DNA of 64,000 nt from Dama dama (GCF_033118175.1 NC_083701.1:9629501-9693500); one strand, 5' to 3'; counted from the first letter of the stretch, positions 11,860-23,402 are shown. Numbers and translations: made by a program. Notes: generated by a model not told the origin, from the sequence alone.

Positions 11860-12690
11860 TAAACACAGAAATAGAGAAGCAGGAGAAAAACAAACAAACA
11901 AACAAAAAACAGCTCTTAGCTTCTGGCCAAAGCTAGGAGGGAAGCATGAAGCTTGTAAGATCCCCAACGATAGCATGATAAAACCATACTGATGCTTCAG
12001 GAAAGCCTGGATCTTTCTGAAACAGTTGATTGCAATCATTGTCTTACCCTTCTCCATCATCTTCCTAGAGAGTAAGAGATTTTTCCATGATTTGGTTTAT
12101 GTCTTACCTTATTCCTTGCCAAGCCTGGAAGATCCTAGAAACTCTTCGTTGCTCCAGAAATATTTAGTGAATGAGATCTCATGCATCCCAAACCAGAGAG
12201 CCAAGTTTTATATCCGTGAGTGTAATACAAAACTGAGCTCTTAATTTGGAAAGGAAAGAATCAGCTACTTAATATGCAACGTCAGCAGCCTTGTAGATTT
12301 TATGGTTCCAAACAGAACTGCGTGTCCCCAAGCCCAGTCGATTTCCTGTTTGTTATCACATTAGACCTATTTCAAGGCAGATGGAAAATTTGAAGGACAT
12401 CTCCAGCTATTAAGACGGGCATAAATCTTTCAGGACTGCATATAAATACATAATACTTCCCATTAGCATTTTTTTGAAATTAGGGTCCCCGTAATTTCTT
12501 GATTAAGCAGGAGCTCTTTTCTCATGTAATTCTGCTCCTTTCAGTTGATAATTGGGCTCCCAAAATCTATAGGGCTTGGTAGGAACCCCTGTTGATGTCA
12601 ATCCTGCTTTTAAGACAGGCTTTATTTAAAATTCCATACAAAGATCTTTGTTGGTCCCCTCTTTGACCTTCACTCTGCCTGCATGTTTTT
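11860..12690. other. unique flank, AT-rich block at 12290-12560
   Basis: No repeat or gene recognised. The block at 12290-12560 has many homeodomain-type AT cores (see finding). Confidence 0.4.
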
Positions 12691-12843
12691 TTTTTAAACA
12701 TTCTTCTTCTATTTTTTAAGTTTATTTTTTCTTCTGGGTGAGCTTGTAGCATGCAGGATCTTAGTTCCGTGACTATACTCGAACTCATGCTCCCCGCATT
12801 GAAAATGGGGAATCCTCACCCCTGGACTCCCGGGGAGGCCCCT
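12690..12843 (-). repeat. CHR-type SINE
   Basis: GCTTGTAGCATGCAGGATCT, a B-box remnant and GGAGGCCCC head in reverse. Confidence 0.7.
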
Positions 12844-12852
12844 GCCTGAATT

Positions 12853-13130
12853 TTTTTAACGTTTTATTTTGTATTAGGGTACAGCTGATTAACAATGTTG
12901 TCATACTTGTAGTATGTCATACATACTTTCAGAATGTATCCACCCTCCCCCAAAGTCCCCTCCCATCCTGGCTGCCACATAACATTGAGCAGAGTTCCCT
13001 GTGCTATACAGCAGGTCTTTGTTGGTTATCTATTTTAAATATAGCAACGGGTACCTGTTCATCCCAAACTCCCTGACCATCCCTTTCTCCCACTTCCCAC
13101 CCCCCAACACGCAACCATAAGTTTGGAGAA
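12853..13130 (-). mobile_element. artiodactyl L1 3' region (antisense)
   Basis: GGTACAGCTGATTAACAATG, CTGTGCTATACAGCAGGTC and GTTGGTTATCTATTTTAAA mark an L1 3' end running leftwards. A 179-codon reverse ORF over it is not a gene. Confidence 0.75.
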
Positions 13131-14019
13131 CTATTTTGAATTAAAAGAAGATAACAGCTATAGTATAAGTATACGACAACCCAACAACGAAAGGTATATG
13201 ACATTTGATGGCCTGTTTCCATATATTTTTTTAAGAAGGAGAGTTTCCAGTCTGACAACCACTCTGGGTTGTCACTCACAGAGAAAGCTTGAGGCCAGGG
13301 AGGGAAGTACAGAGATCCTCCCACTGGAGTAGGGCTGTGTCCAAGTGTGGCCCCTGTATGAGGTCTAGGAGGTGGGAAACAGATTGGGGGAGCACTGATC
13401 CCCCAGAAGTGGGAGCCCAAGAGTCTCTTCCCCATTCTCTCAGAGCTTTTTGTCCTTCCTCTCCTTTTATCCATCACCATTATCGCAATCCGACTTGCCG
13501 CTACCATTATGAACTGCGCCCTCTTGTGATAGGTGCCACGCACTACACCTCACATAAGCCCCACAGCTTTCTGTGACCTGCCTGGTCCCCCCAACACAGG
13601 GAACTTTTGCAAACCTGGTCAGGACTTCCACTGAAAAAGCCTGTTGGTGTGGTCCAGAAAATTTACAAATTAGCACCCATTTAAAAGGGAGTCTGAAGTC
13701 AAGATTTTTTAAACAGTGGCTGTTCTTCCGTTGAGGAAGAAAAATATTCTTTTCATATTTTTTTCCTAAATTGACTTTTCAAAAGAAAAATCAAGACATC
13801 ACTGAGTTCTTTTAATAAATAATACAATATCTTACTTGTGTTAGATTATTTAGTCTTTCAGTATTCTTCTTAGGGAGCTTTTAATACGGATATAATATTT
13901 CATATAAAATATGGGAATGATAATAAAATTAGGCTCAAAGAAATGAATAATGAGTCAAATAGCAATAAGAATGTGACCCAAAAACCACCTTCAAGGGAAC
14001 AATAATTTCTTTGGGTCTC
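13131..14019. other. unclassified flank
   Basis: AT-rich from 13680 to 13960; no gene, RNA or recognised repeat. Confidence 0.4.
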
Positions 14020-14165
14020 TGTATTTAACCTTGAACTTCATCACAACTACATGAGATAGACGTTATTAACAGCTCCATTTTCCTAAAGAGGAAAATGAAC
14101 ATGCGGGAATGTTCATAGCCTCACCAAGTCCACTTAGGCAGAAAGTGCCGAGGTTGGGATTGAAG
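14020..14165 (-). repeat. MIR SINE
   Basis: CATCACAACTACATGAGATA, CCATTTTCCTAAAGAGGAAA and GGTTGGGATTGAAGCC. Confidence 0.7.
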
Positions 14166-14626
14166 CCTACGTCTTCAAACACTGAAACTTCAAACACTGC
14201 CCTCCTAGGAAACACCTGAGTTTTAGCAGCCATGTTATAGTCACATCACCTGGGGAACACATTCTCTCATCGTGAAGAAGAAATTTCTGGTTACGGAAAC
14301 TCCATCTTCTGAGATTTGGAGAAAAATCTGAGTCTTTGCTCAGCCATTGTTCTCTGCTTTTGGGCAACCCATCTATATCTGTGTAAAGCTGACCTCAGTG
14401 GGCAGTGGTGAGAATTAAATAAGGTGCAGAACGCACGGTCCCTGACAGCAGAGGGCTTCCCAAAGAGTATGCACTGATTATTCAGCATTCAGATTCCTTA
14501 GAAGTCTACGGGCTGGAGATATTCAAGTAGAGACCAAAGGACTTGGCTATAGATTGAACTGGATTCACAATTTATTAGCTAGGTTCATGACCTTTTAGTG
14601 GAAGGTAGAATATCTGTAGTGGGCTC

Positions 14627-15012
14627 ATGTTATGAGCTGAATTGTACCCCCAGCCCCGGAATTCGAATGTTGGTACCCTAGCCTGTAGGACCTCGTGTGT
14701 GACTGCATCAGGAGACAGGGCCTTTAAAGAGGTGATTAAGTTAAATGAAGCTGTTAGGATGGGCCCAATCCAATATGACCAGTGTCCTCATAAAAAGAGG
14801 GAATTTGGACACATAAAGAGACACCAGGAGTTGGCACACACAGGCAAGAGAACGTGTGAAGCCACAGAGAGTGGCACCAGAAGAAATCAACCCTGCCAAC
14901 AAGTTGGTCTTGGACTTTCAGCTCCAGGACTATGAAAAAACAAATTTCTGTCCTTTAGGCCAGCCAATCTGTGGCATTTTGTTTTGGCACTGCTGGCAGA
15001 CAAATACAGCTT
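14627..15012 (+). repeat. MLT1 MaLR solo LTR
   Basis: Near-complete LTR: TGTTATGAGCTGAATTGTAC start, CAGGGCCTTTAAAGAGGTG, CAGTGTCCTCATAAAAAGAG, then CCAATCTGTGGCATTTTGTT near the end. No internal proviral sequence on either side. Confidence 0.88.
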
Positions 15013-15120
15013 GCAATCAGCATTTTTATAAGCTATAGAATAGCAGATATCAGAAGGTATATTCAGTCAGACTAGCACTGTTTCAAGAACTGTTCATTTC
15101 AGTGGATTATGTGTATATTA

Positions 15121-15342
15121 CCTAGTTGCAATGTAACATTAGTCACAAGGTCGTGTCTGACTCTTTGCAACCCCATAGACTGTAGCCTGCCAGGCTCTCC
15201 TCTGACCATGGCATTCTCCAGGCAAGAATGCTGGCGTGGGTTGCCATTTCCTCGCTCCAGGGGATCTTCCCAACTCAGGGATCAAACTTGGATCTCCTGC
15301 ATTGCAGGCAGACTCTTTACTGTCTGAGCCACCAGAGAAGCA
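15121..15342 (-). repeat. Bov-tA SINE with target-site duplication
   Basis: Reverse full element flanked by GTATATTA at 15113-15120 and 15343-15350. Confidence 0.92.
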
Positions 15343-15440
15343 GTATATTACGTGGTCTGGGTTATAATATAAACGTGGGTCACCATCATCGAAGATGGAG
15401 TAACACTGAACTTAACACCCAGGAGTTCTCTTCTAATTCA

Positions 15441-15570
15441 GATATCATGACTCGATGGGCATGAGTTTGAGTAAACTCCGGGAGTTTGTGATGGACAGGG
15501 AGGCCTGGTGTGCTGCGATTCATGGGGTCGCAAAGAGTCTGACACGACTGAGCGACTGAACTGAACTGAA
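15441..15570 (+). mobile_element. BovB LINE 3' end (the only + strand copy)
   Basis: GATGGGCATGAGTTTGAGTA through TCGCAAAGAGTCTGACACG to the GACTGAACTGAACTGAA terminal repeats. Heavily 5'-truncated. Confidence 0.88.
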
Positions 15571-15649
15571 TAATTAGTATTATCATAATTAACATGTTAA
15601 TATTCATAGTGTATCAGTTAATATGGATTAATTGCCTCTAAGTACCAAA

Positions 15650-15775
15650 GGTTTGCAAACGTTAACTCCCTTACTCCTAAAACATCCCTTTAAGATAATC
15701 ATTATTCCTATTTTACAGATGAAGTTGAGACATTGAATATTTAACCAATCCAGGGTCAAACACTTAGCATTTTTC
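15650..15775 (-). repeat. MIR SINE fragment
   Basis: TATTCCTATTTTACAGATGA and AATCCAGGGTCAAACAC. Confidence 0.65.
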
Positions 15776-15779
15776 AGAG

Positions 15780-16535
15780 AAAGGATTCCTGCCCAGAGAA
15801 GCCTGTTTCAAAAGCCTGCATTCACTGTAGTCAGCATCACGGGGCAGCTGCCCATAATCTTCTGTCCCGTTACTTAGCACCCAGGCATCAGCTTCCCCTC
15901 TGCAAAGTGTTCAGTGATGGAAACTCAGAAGACCTTGGACTTCCTAGGCTCCGCGCACGTGACTGACTGCGGGTACAATGGACCTTTTATGATGACAGTA
16001 AGAACCGGGAGCGCTCCTCCAGTTGGCATGGAGCTTTTCTCACTGTCAACTAGGTAAACGGAGTCTCGTGATGTCTGTGGGGGCAGATAAAGAAGCACAA
16101 CCGTCTACTCCATCAGGAGCGGGAGGAGGTGAGAAAAGGGCCCCAGAACTCCTCGTCTGAAGACCCTGTGAATAGCGCGCTGCCCTCCTGCGCCAACAGG
16201 CTCCAGGCCAGACACTCTTGAACGCAGGTACACGGGCTCATTAGCAGGGAAATGGCAGCGGGTAATTGGAATATGTAAATGGCATGGGCAAACAGGGTGC
16301 TTTAACAATCAAGACCCGAAGAGAAAGAGCTTAATTTGATGGAGAGGAAGGAACAGACTGCCCAGGGAGCCAATTACTGGAGCCAGAGGATGGATGCTCA
16401 GCTTAGCAGGGGCCCCACAGTCAGGAGGGAGGGAGGCTGGGACATTGAGTGAGTGTGCTTCTGCCTCTAAAATGCCAAGTGACCTGGTGACGCAGCCCTG
16501 CCTTTTTCCAGATGCCAATTCTTGAGAACTCTTTT
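15780..16535. other. unique flank with possible conserved element
   Basis: No recognised repeat; 16230-16350 carries several AT-core motifs (see finding). Confidence 0.4.
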
Positions 16536-16539
16536 TGCT

Positions 16540-16920
16540 AAATACCTCTTGCTGCCATCCCCCCTCCTCTCCGGGGCCTCCACCTCTTTCCTGCTGGACC
16601 TCAGCATCTTTCAGATGGGCTCCACCAACAGTCTTCGTACTGCTCCTGGAGAATTAATTCCTCCCACTCCCAACCTTTCTTCCACAGAGTCCTCACAAAG
16701 CCTTTTGTGCAATCACCTGGGATCACGTGAGCCTATGCTTAAAGCACCTCTCGGTCCCCAGGTTTATAAGCCTGGTGCACAGGCGAGCCTGCCCTGCAGA
16801 GACCCTGATCCATTTATGCTCACTTCCAGCCATCTGAACCTCTTGCCCTAGAAACTCCACACCGTCTCCACAGAGCCTTTGCATATGCTGGGCCTTCCAC
16901 CTGGCACAGAATTCTCAGCG
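16540..16920 (+). repeat. L2 LINE 3' fragment
   Basis: CACAGAGCCTTTGCATATGC and GGGCCTTCCACCTGGCACAG are the L2 3' signature; the upstream part is worn. Confidence 0.6.
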
Positions 16921-16934
16921 AATAATATAACTTA

Positions 16935-17160
16935 GGGGTTGAAAGTATAAACTCTAGATAACCTGAACTTGAATTTTGGGACCAACATTTTTTGCTGTGT
17001 AGCTTTGAACAGAGTACTTAACTTCTCTGTCATTTCATCATAGTTAATAGAGAGCAATAACCAGTAAACCTCTCTCATAACTTTGTTGCTGGGATTAAAT
17101 AAGATAAACCCAGTGCCAGGCATACAGCAAGCACTCAATAAATGTAAATAATGATGATGA
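16935..17160 (+). repeat. MIR SINE
   Basis: GTACTTAACTTCTCTGTCA, GGGATTAAATAAGATAA, CCAGTGCCAGGCATACAGCA and CACTCAATAAATGT. Confidence 0.85.
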
Positions 17161-17412
17161 TGGCAACGATTGTCTATCGTGAACCAGGTTATTGAAAAGC
17201 CATGATGACATAGAGATGAGTGAATTGTTTTGCATAGCTTGTCTTATCTTTTCATCTAAACATGGAATTCATTCCTCAACTTTCTTTTCTTTTTTCCTCC
17301 TGTTTCCCACAGGTAGAGAGCAATACATGAAACAGGCAATCAATAAATGTTCACTGGAAAGACAAATGAATGAATTCATTAGATGGATGAATTGACCATT
17401 TTACCCAATATA

Positions 17413-17840
17413 ATTCAGTTCAGTTCAGTCGCTCAGTCGTGTCCAACTCTTTGCGACCCCATGGACTGCAGCATGCCAGGTTTCCCTGTCCATTACCAAC
17501 TCCCAGAGCTTACTCAGACTCATGTCCATTGAGTCAGTCATGCCATCCAACCATCTCATCCTCTGTCATCCCCTTCTCCACCTGCCCTCAATCTTTCCCA
17601 GCATCAGGGTCTTTTCCAATGAGTCTGTTCTTCGCATCAGGTGGCCAAAGTATGGGAGTTTCAGCTTCAGCATTAGTTCTTCCAATGAATATTCAGGACT
17701 GATCTCCTTTGGGATGGACTGGTTGGATCTCCTTGCAGTCCAAGGGCTCTCAAGAGTCTTCTCCAATACCACAGTTCAAAAGCATCAATTCTTAAGCGCT
17801 CAGCTTTCTTTATAGTCCAACTTTCACATCCATACATGAC
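17413..17840 (-). mobile_element. BovB LINE 3' fragment (about 430 bp)
   Basis: TTCAGTTCAGTTCAGTCGCT terminus at left, then the reverse complement of the ORF C-terminal region to CATCCATACATGAC. 5'-truncated. Confidence 0.93.
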
Positions 17841-18123
17841 TAAAGGAAAATTATATACAATTATTTAAAAGAAAAAGTCAGAATGACATGCAGAAACATG
17901 CAAAGTAAGTTTAAAGGTTAATGTAAGAATGGCAAAGGCAAGACAGGAAAGAGAAATATGCTTTCTCCCTGAGAGCCACCAAAACTAAACCCTTTGGTTC
18001 TTGCCATCTGGGTTGAAGCTGAATACCTTTTGGCTCAAAGCTCAAATCACCCCTCCTGATTTGAGTTGCCTTCTACAGACATGTGTCCAAATACCTTTAA
18101 GTAATGTGAACAGTTACTCAAAC

Positions 18124-18440
18124 TGGCTTCCCTGATAGCTGAGTTGGTAAAGAATCCACATGCAATGCAGGAGATCCTGGCTTGATCCCTGGCTCAGGAA
18201 GATCCGCTGGAGAAGAGATAGGCTACCCTCTCCATATTCTTGGGCTTCCCTTGTTGCTCAGCTGGTAAAGAATTCACCTGCAATGTGGAAGACCTGCGTT
18301 CAATCCCTGGAATGGGAAGATCCCCTGGAGAAGGGAAAGGCTACCCACTCCAGTATTCTGGCCTGGAGAATTCCATGGACTACAGTCCGTGGGATCGAAA
18401 ATAGTCCGACACGACTGAGCACCTTTCACTTTCACTTTGA
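18124..18440 (+). repeat. dimeric Bov-tA SINE (two heads, one tail)
   Basis: Head 1 begins at GGCTTCCCTGATAGCTGAG, head 2 at 18242 with GGGCTTCCCTTGTTGCTCAG, then one tail ending in CACTTTCACTTTG. The tail lacks the usual AGAGGAGCCTGG segment. Same architecture at 37235 and 47707. Confidence 0.88.
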
Positions 18441-18469
18441 ACGTGAGCAGTACATCACAGGCTACAAGG

Positions 18470-18600
18470 TTCTGCCTTATCACGGGTCCCTGAATGGTAT
18501 TCAGACCATTTTGCAGATGAGGAAACTGAGGCCTGATGAGCTCAGCAGCTAGCCCAAGGTCACTAAGCTCAGAGTCAGAGTTGGGACTGGAATGTGAGTC
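18470..18600 (-). repeat. MIR SINE
   Basis: TTTTGCAGATGAGGAAACTG, AGCCCAAGGTCACTAAGCTC. Confidence 0.8.
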
Positions 18601-19583
18601 GAGGTCTAAGCTCCGCACTTTAAGCTGCCCTCGGCCTCTGGGTGAAGGTGCAGTGGTGTCCTGTCGCCACTCTCACCTTATTCATTCCCAGGAAGTCTCC
18701 TCACTTGCAAGGAAGCCCTCATGTAGAGTGGCCTGAAGTTTAGGAGAAGGAAAACAAAGGCATGGAGGAAGGGAAGAGGGCAGCACATCTGAGGATTTGC
18801 TGTAGCTGGGTTTTCAAGAACAAAAATACATATAGGGAAGGCGTGGGATCCTTCCTTTTCAAACACATTTCCTCTTGGCCTGAGGATGTTACAAGACCTA
18901 AAATTGGAGCTTGTCCTGTCTCTTCCAAAAAAAGCAGTGTCTCCTTAGCTGCAAAGACCTGTCTCACTGGCTCCTCCCAGAGGTAGAGTTGTAACAGGCA
19001 AGGGGGGCATGCAGGATCTGATTAGAAGCAGCTTTATGAGGGATTCTGTGAGAGTGAATAATATGTGTTCAGTCCATGGAAGGTAATGTCGACAGAAACA
19101 TAATCGGTATGGGAGGCAATTCCGTATCCAGGAGATGTGTCTGTTCCAGTGAGGTTACATCATCCCACCCACAATTAGAAGGTCCAGTGCAATCGACCTG
19201 CCATCAGGTGGCTGGCTGGGGGAGGGGGAAAGGGGAGGGGGAAGGTGCCCTATTGGGGGCTATTAGGGGCTGAGCGTTGGTCTTCTCTGCATTAGTGTTA
19301 GTCACCACCAGAATATTAACATAGACTACTTTTGGGTGCAAGATGACAAATTATTATCATTGCCTTTTTGTTGATCTATATTTAATAACTTATGTACAAC
19401 TATATGTACTTCTTGTGCAATAAAGAAAAGTAATAATATAAATAAAAGCAATAAAAATAAAGTAAATTCTAACATGGTCTAAAACACAAGGTGTTTTGGG
19501 AGCTGGGTGAGAAGGGAGGCAGGGGCTCCCACTCGCCTGTTCCTGTGACCCTGAGATCCTGCCCTGCTCCTTGGATCACAGTC
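18601..19583. other. unique flank with a G-rich run
   Basis: Holds the G-quadruplex motif at 19218-19241 and an A+T-rich stretch at 19370-19470. No gene seen. Confidence 0.45.
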
Positions 19584-19797
19584 ATGGGCTTCCCTGGTGG
19601 CTCAGTCAGTAAAAACAATCTGCCTGCAATGCAGAAGATTGCCTACAATGCAGGAGATCAGGGTTCGATCCCTGGGTCAGCCAGATTCCCTGGAGAAAGA
19701 AATGGCAACCCTTGCTGGGAAATCCCATGGACAGAGGAGCCTGGCAGGTGACAGTCCGTGCGATCGCAAGAGTCACACACAACTTAGCAATAAACCA
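19584..19797 (+). repeat. Bov-tA SINE
   Basis: GGGCTTCCCTGGTGGCTCAG head with an internal 21-bp partial duplication of the GCAATGCAG part, GGGTTCGATCCCTGG B-box region and full tail. Confidence 0.9.
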
Positions 19798-20868
19798 CCA
19801 CCACCATGACGGTAGCCATCGCAGGAAGTGCTGTCATCTCCTGCAAGCACACTTCTGTTCATTTTGTTACTACATGCCTAACCCTGGGAAGAAGGATTTA
19901 CAGAGGCAGAAACTGAGGTTCAGATAAGGTCTCTTAGTCTCTCTCCCTCTCTCTCCTTATTTATTCTCAGCAAGGCTCTCTGTCTGCAAAGGGGAAAGAA
20001 TTCACTGGCCCTACAGAACAGTGACATGAAGACCAGGAGAGGTGAAAACAAAAGCAAAGTAATGGAGTGGGGATACAGAGAGGAAAATGTAAGAACTAGA
20101 GGAAAATGTAAGGAAGTGACTGGGTTTCATGCAAAGCCAGGAGGGGGTGCCCTACTTGCACCACGGACCCCTGTCCAACCCTTGAGGATACTCTATCACT
20201 GAACTACCAGCATCCGGTTGATACCTGAGGCTCTTGGGACTTCAGGGTTCAAAAACAATCCCTTCCAGTGGGATGTAGGATGCTTGATTTCCATTAGTTG
20301 GAATCTGTACTATTGAGGGTTGAGATTACACACTTTCCCAAATAGCACTCAGAGCGCACCCAGATTTTTTGTGATATTTCCAAACTCCCGATCTGAACAA
20401 CACTCTTCACTGAATTAGAAAACCGTTGAAGCAAATCAATTTCCAAACTCCCTTGCAATTTCCCTATCATTGGATTTAATTGGATCAAAATTATGCATTT
20501 AATATTGAGTTTACTTCACCCTTTTGGGGCAGCACGAATGTAGTCCTTGCCCTTGATCTTAAAGCATTAATATTTGACAGTCTGCAGCTCTCATCAAAAT
20601 AGGAGTCTTTTCAAGTGCCTGAGGTTCAAGCTGTCATTTTGGAAATCTGAGCTTTTGATTAATTGTACAGTAATGAATTCTGACGTCTTTTTCCTATGTG
20701 GTTCTTGACTACCTTTTTATGCTTATCTAGGGAGGCTTTTTAAGTGTTGACAATTTTTTTTTTTGTCACTATGTTACTAAAGTTGCAAGAAAACTAACAT
20801 TTCCTAAGATTAAAGACTTCCATAATGGTAAAAGACAAAAACAAAAATCTCAGACCCGGACATACAGT
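19798..20868. other. unique flank, AT-rich at 20280-20720
   Basis: A small MIR-like piece near 19885-19930; otherwise no repeat or gene. Candidate conserved block discussed in findings. Confidence 0.4.
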
Positions 20869-21078
20869 TCAGTTCAGTTCAGTTCAGTTCAGTTGCTCAG
20901 TCGTGTCCAACTCTTTGTGATCCCCTGAACTGCAGCACGCCAGGCCTCCCTGTCCATCACCAACTCCCAGAGTCTACCCAAACCCATGTCCATTGAGTTG
21001 GTGATGCCATCCAACCATCTCATCTTTTGTCTTCCCCTTCTTCTCCTGCCCTCAATTTTTCCCAGCATCAGGGTCTCA
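20869..21078 (-). mobile_element. BovB LINE 3' end with target-site duplication
   Basis: A 210-bp BovB terminus with a CAGTT-repeat end, bounded by GACATACAGT at 20859-20868 and 21079-21088. Confidence 0.93.
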
Positions 21079-21084
21079 GACATA

Positions 21085-21375
21085 CAGTGAATGCTTCATT
21101 AGGTGCCAGCCATTGTTCTGGGGTCTTTGCATTCTGCATTCATTTATTCATCATTATCTCACGCTGGCAATAATATTGAGAGGTTACTATTATAAATAAC
21201 AGGCATCCTTCTAGGATGCTGACCACTTGCATTTGTTTAGAGACAGAATAGTAAACAAAATGCAAATATGACCATTTCAGGCAGTGATAAATGTAATGAG
21301 TAAGTAAAACAGAAAGGGATTGGGAGAGAAGGGTAACTTTATAAAAGGTGCTTAAATACAGAGGGCAGAATTTTT
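21085..21375. repeat. old MIR/LINE-like remnant
   Basis: AGGTGCCAGCCATTGTTCTG is MIR-like; GCAGTGATAAATGTAATGAG belongs to the old family seen at 7090 and 8310. Confidence 0.4.
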
Positions 21376-21939
21376 CTAGGTAGTTGGGATTGGGCTGGGG
21401 CAGACAGTACAGGTATGTGTTGGTATTTGGGGGGTGGAGGGTAACAGATGTCAGGGAGCCCAGTTCAGGTGTCCCCCCTTCTGTTTGGGACTTTTCTCAC
21501 CGGAGGCGATTCCCTTTCTCCATACTTCTCCTCCTTCCCAGGGTTTGGACTGACTGGTTACTTACTTGTTCCAACTCATTGTTGAGCATCCATCTATTCG
21601 TAAACTTTCATGGGGGCTTTGCCACTCATGGAGTCCTGTTTCCATCTACCAGTTCATGCAGTCCTTACAAAGCTCACCCCATAGCCCACTGACCAAGGTA
21701 CAGTTTTTCTTCACTGGGTTTTCATGACTTATTTTATATAAAATTCTCATATGAGAGACACTTTCTGGACAAACTATTCTGTTGTACCAAGCAGTTTATT
21801 TTTGTGCTGGTACAACACCATTTTAAGGACTTCAGCCTTGCTGTATAGTTTAACTCCCCTTTTTCTAAACTCCCTCCTTGAAACTCCAGCCTTCTTGGTT
21901 CTGAGAATTCCGAGGCTCTTCCCTCTGACAGTCATTCAC

Positions 21940-22115
21940 ACAGGTCCCCCCGGCCCCTTCCTCACCCAACACGTCCACTCCGTTTTCTTGCTGCCCCTCC
22001 CCCAACTCTTCTCTCCTCCCCCATCCCTTCACCCTTCCCTCATCCTTTCTCCTTTTCCCCATTTTCTCTCTCCCCTAGGCTCCTGCCCTTCTCTCTCTTT
22101 CACTCTCCTTTGCTC
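21940..22115 (+). repeat. polypyrimidine tract
   Basis: Nearly all C/T for about 170 bp with short CT repeats (for example TTCTCTCTCTTTC); a candidate triplex-forming stretch. Confidence 0.8.
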
Positions 22116-22168
22116 CAAGTGAATCCAGAGCCACAATCCACCTGCAGGCCTTCTGATCACTCCATTCT

Positions 22169-22565
22169 TTTTTGTTTGTTTGTTGTTTTTTAAAAAATTT
22201 CATTATTTATTTATTTTTTCGCCAATTATTTTTATTAGTTGGAGGCTAATTACTTTACAATATTGTGGTGGTTTTTGCCATACATTGACATGAATCAGCC
22301 ATGGATTTACATGTGTTCCCCATCCTGATCCCCCCTCCCCTCTCCCTCCCCATCCCATCCCTCTGGGTCTTCCCAGTGCACCAGTCCAGAGCACTGGTCT
22401 CATGCATCCAACCTGGACCAGTGAGCTGTTTCACACTTGATAATATACATGTTTTGACGCTGTTCTCTCAGATCATACCACCCTCGGCTTCTCCCACAGA
22501 GTCCAAAAGTCTGTTCTATACATCTGTGTCTCTTTTTCTGTCTTGCATATAGGGTTACCGTTACA
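22169..22565 (-). mobile_element. young L1_BT 3' end, intact target-site duplication
   Basis: A T-rich start (A-tail on the - strand), then L1_BT 3'UTR with GTTGGAGGCTAATTACTTTA and CCTCTGGGTC-type blocks. Perfect 17-bp duplication TCTGATCACTCCATTCT at 22152-22168 and 22566-22582. 5'-truncated to about 400 bp. Confidence 0.93.
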
Positions 22566-22685
22566 TCTGATCACTCCATTCTATACCCTAGGGGTAGATC
22601 CTAGGCTTGACCTTGCTCACAGCCCCTCCCCTCCACCCAGGCGAGCTTACAAGAGGGAAAGAGTGAAAAGCAAAGGAGGCACCAG

Positions 22686-22905
22686 GTACTTCCAGGGGGC
22701 GCTAGTGGGAAAGAACTCGCCTGCCAATGCAGGAGACTCAGGAGACACTGGTTGGATCCCTGGGTCAGGAAGATCCCCTGGAGGAGGGCACGGCAACCCA
22801 CTCCAGTATTCTTGCCTGGAGAATCCCATGGACAGAGGAGCCTGGTGGGCTACAGTCCATGGGGTCACAGAGTCGGACACGACTGAACTGGCTTAGCACG
22901 CCGCA
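22686..22905 (+). repeat. Bov-tA SINE
   Basis: CTTCCAGGGGGCGCTAGTGG head variant through GGATCCCTGGGTCAGGAAG to CAGAGTCGGACACGACTG. The last ruminant-specific insertion before the promoter. Confidence 0.92.
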
Positions 22906-23059
22906 CAAGATAGCAGGACAGCAGGAATGAAGGGTTTTCTTAACGGTGGTGGGCATGGTGGAAGGGAGGGAGGGAGTCAGGTTCAAAGGGCAAGACCCTA
23001 GTGAATTAACAAGATCTAGTCCGCCCCCCCATCCCTCCCCAACTGAGGCCTCACCTTCC

Positions 23060-23402
23060 TCTTCTCTCTCTGGAGCTCAAGAAGTTCAAGCCGCCCTTTA
23101 CCTTTGCAGTTACTGTTCTGCTGCCTGGAAGGCGCTTCTGGACATTAACGTAGTTGCTCCAGCTTGCTATTTCATCTCTTCTCCGAAACATCACCTCCAC
23201 GGTGAGGCCTCCCAGGGACAGACAATTTAAAGAAGCTCCCCGCTTCTAGCCCTGCATGCCTATTTTCTTTCTTCCTTGAATTACCAGCAGAGGAAATTAT
23301 GCCGTTCCCGTGTGTTTCGCCGTTATTGTTTTCCACCTTTCGAGAAGGCAAGCTCTCTGAGCACAAGGACCTCACGTGGGTTTAGTCACTGAATGAATGA
23401 GC
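23060..23402 (+). repeat. L2 LINE 3' terminus
   Basis: TTACTGTTCTGCTGCCTGGA, CACCTCCACGGTGAGGCCTC and the end GAATGAATGAG in L2 order. Confidence 0.7.

Noticed and set aside
13004..13543. A 179-codon reverse ORF
   Set aside because: Partly over an L1 3' end, low-complexity, no recognisable domain.
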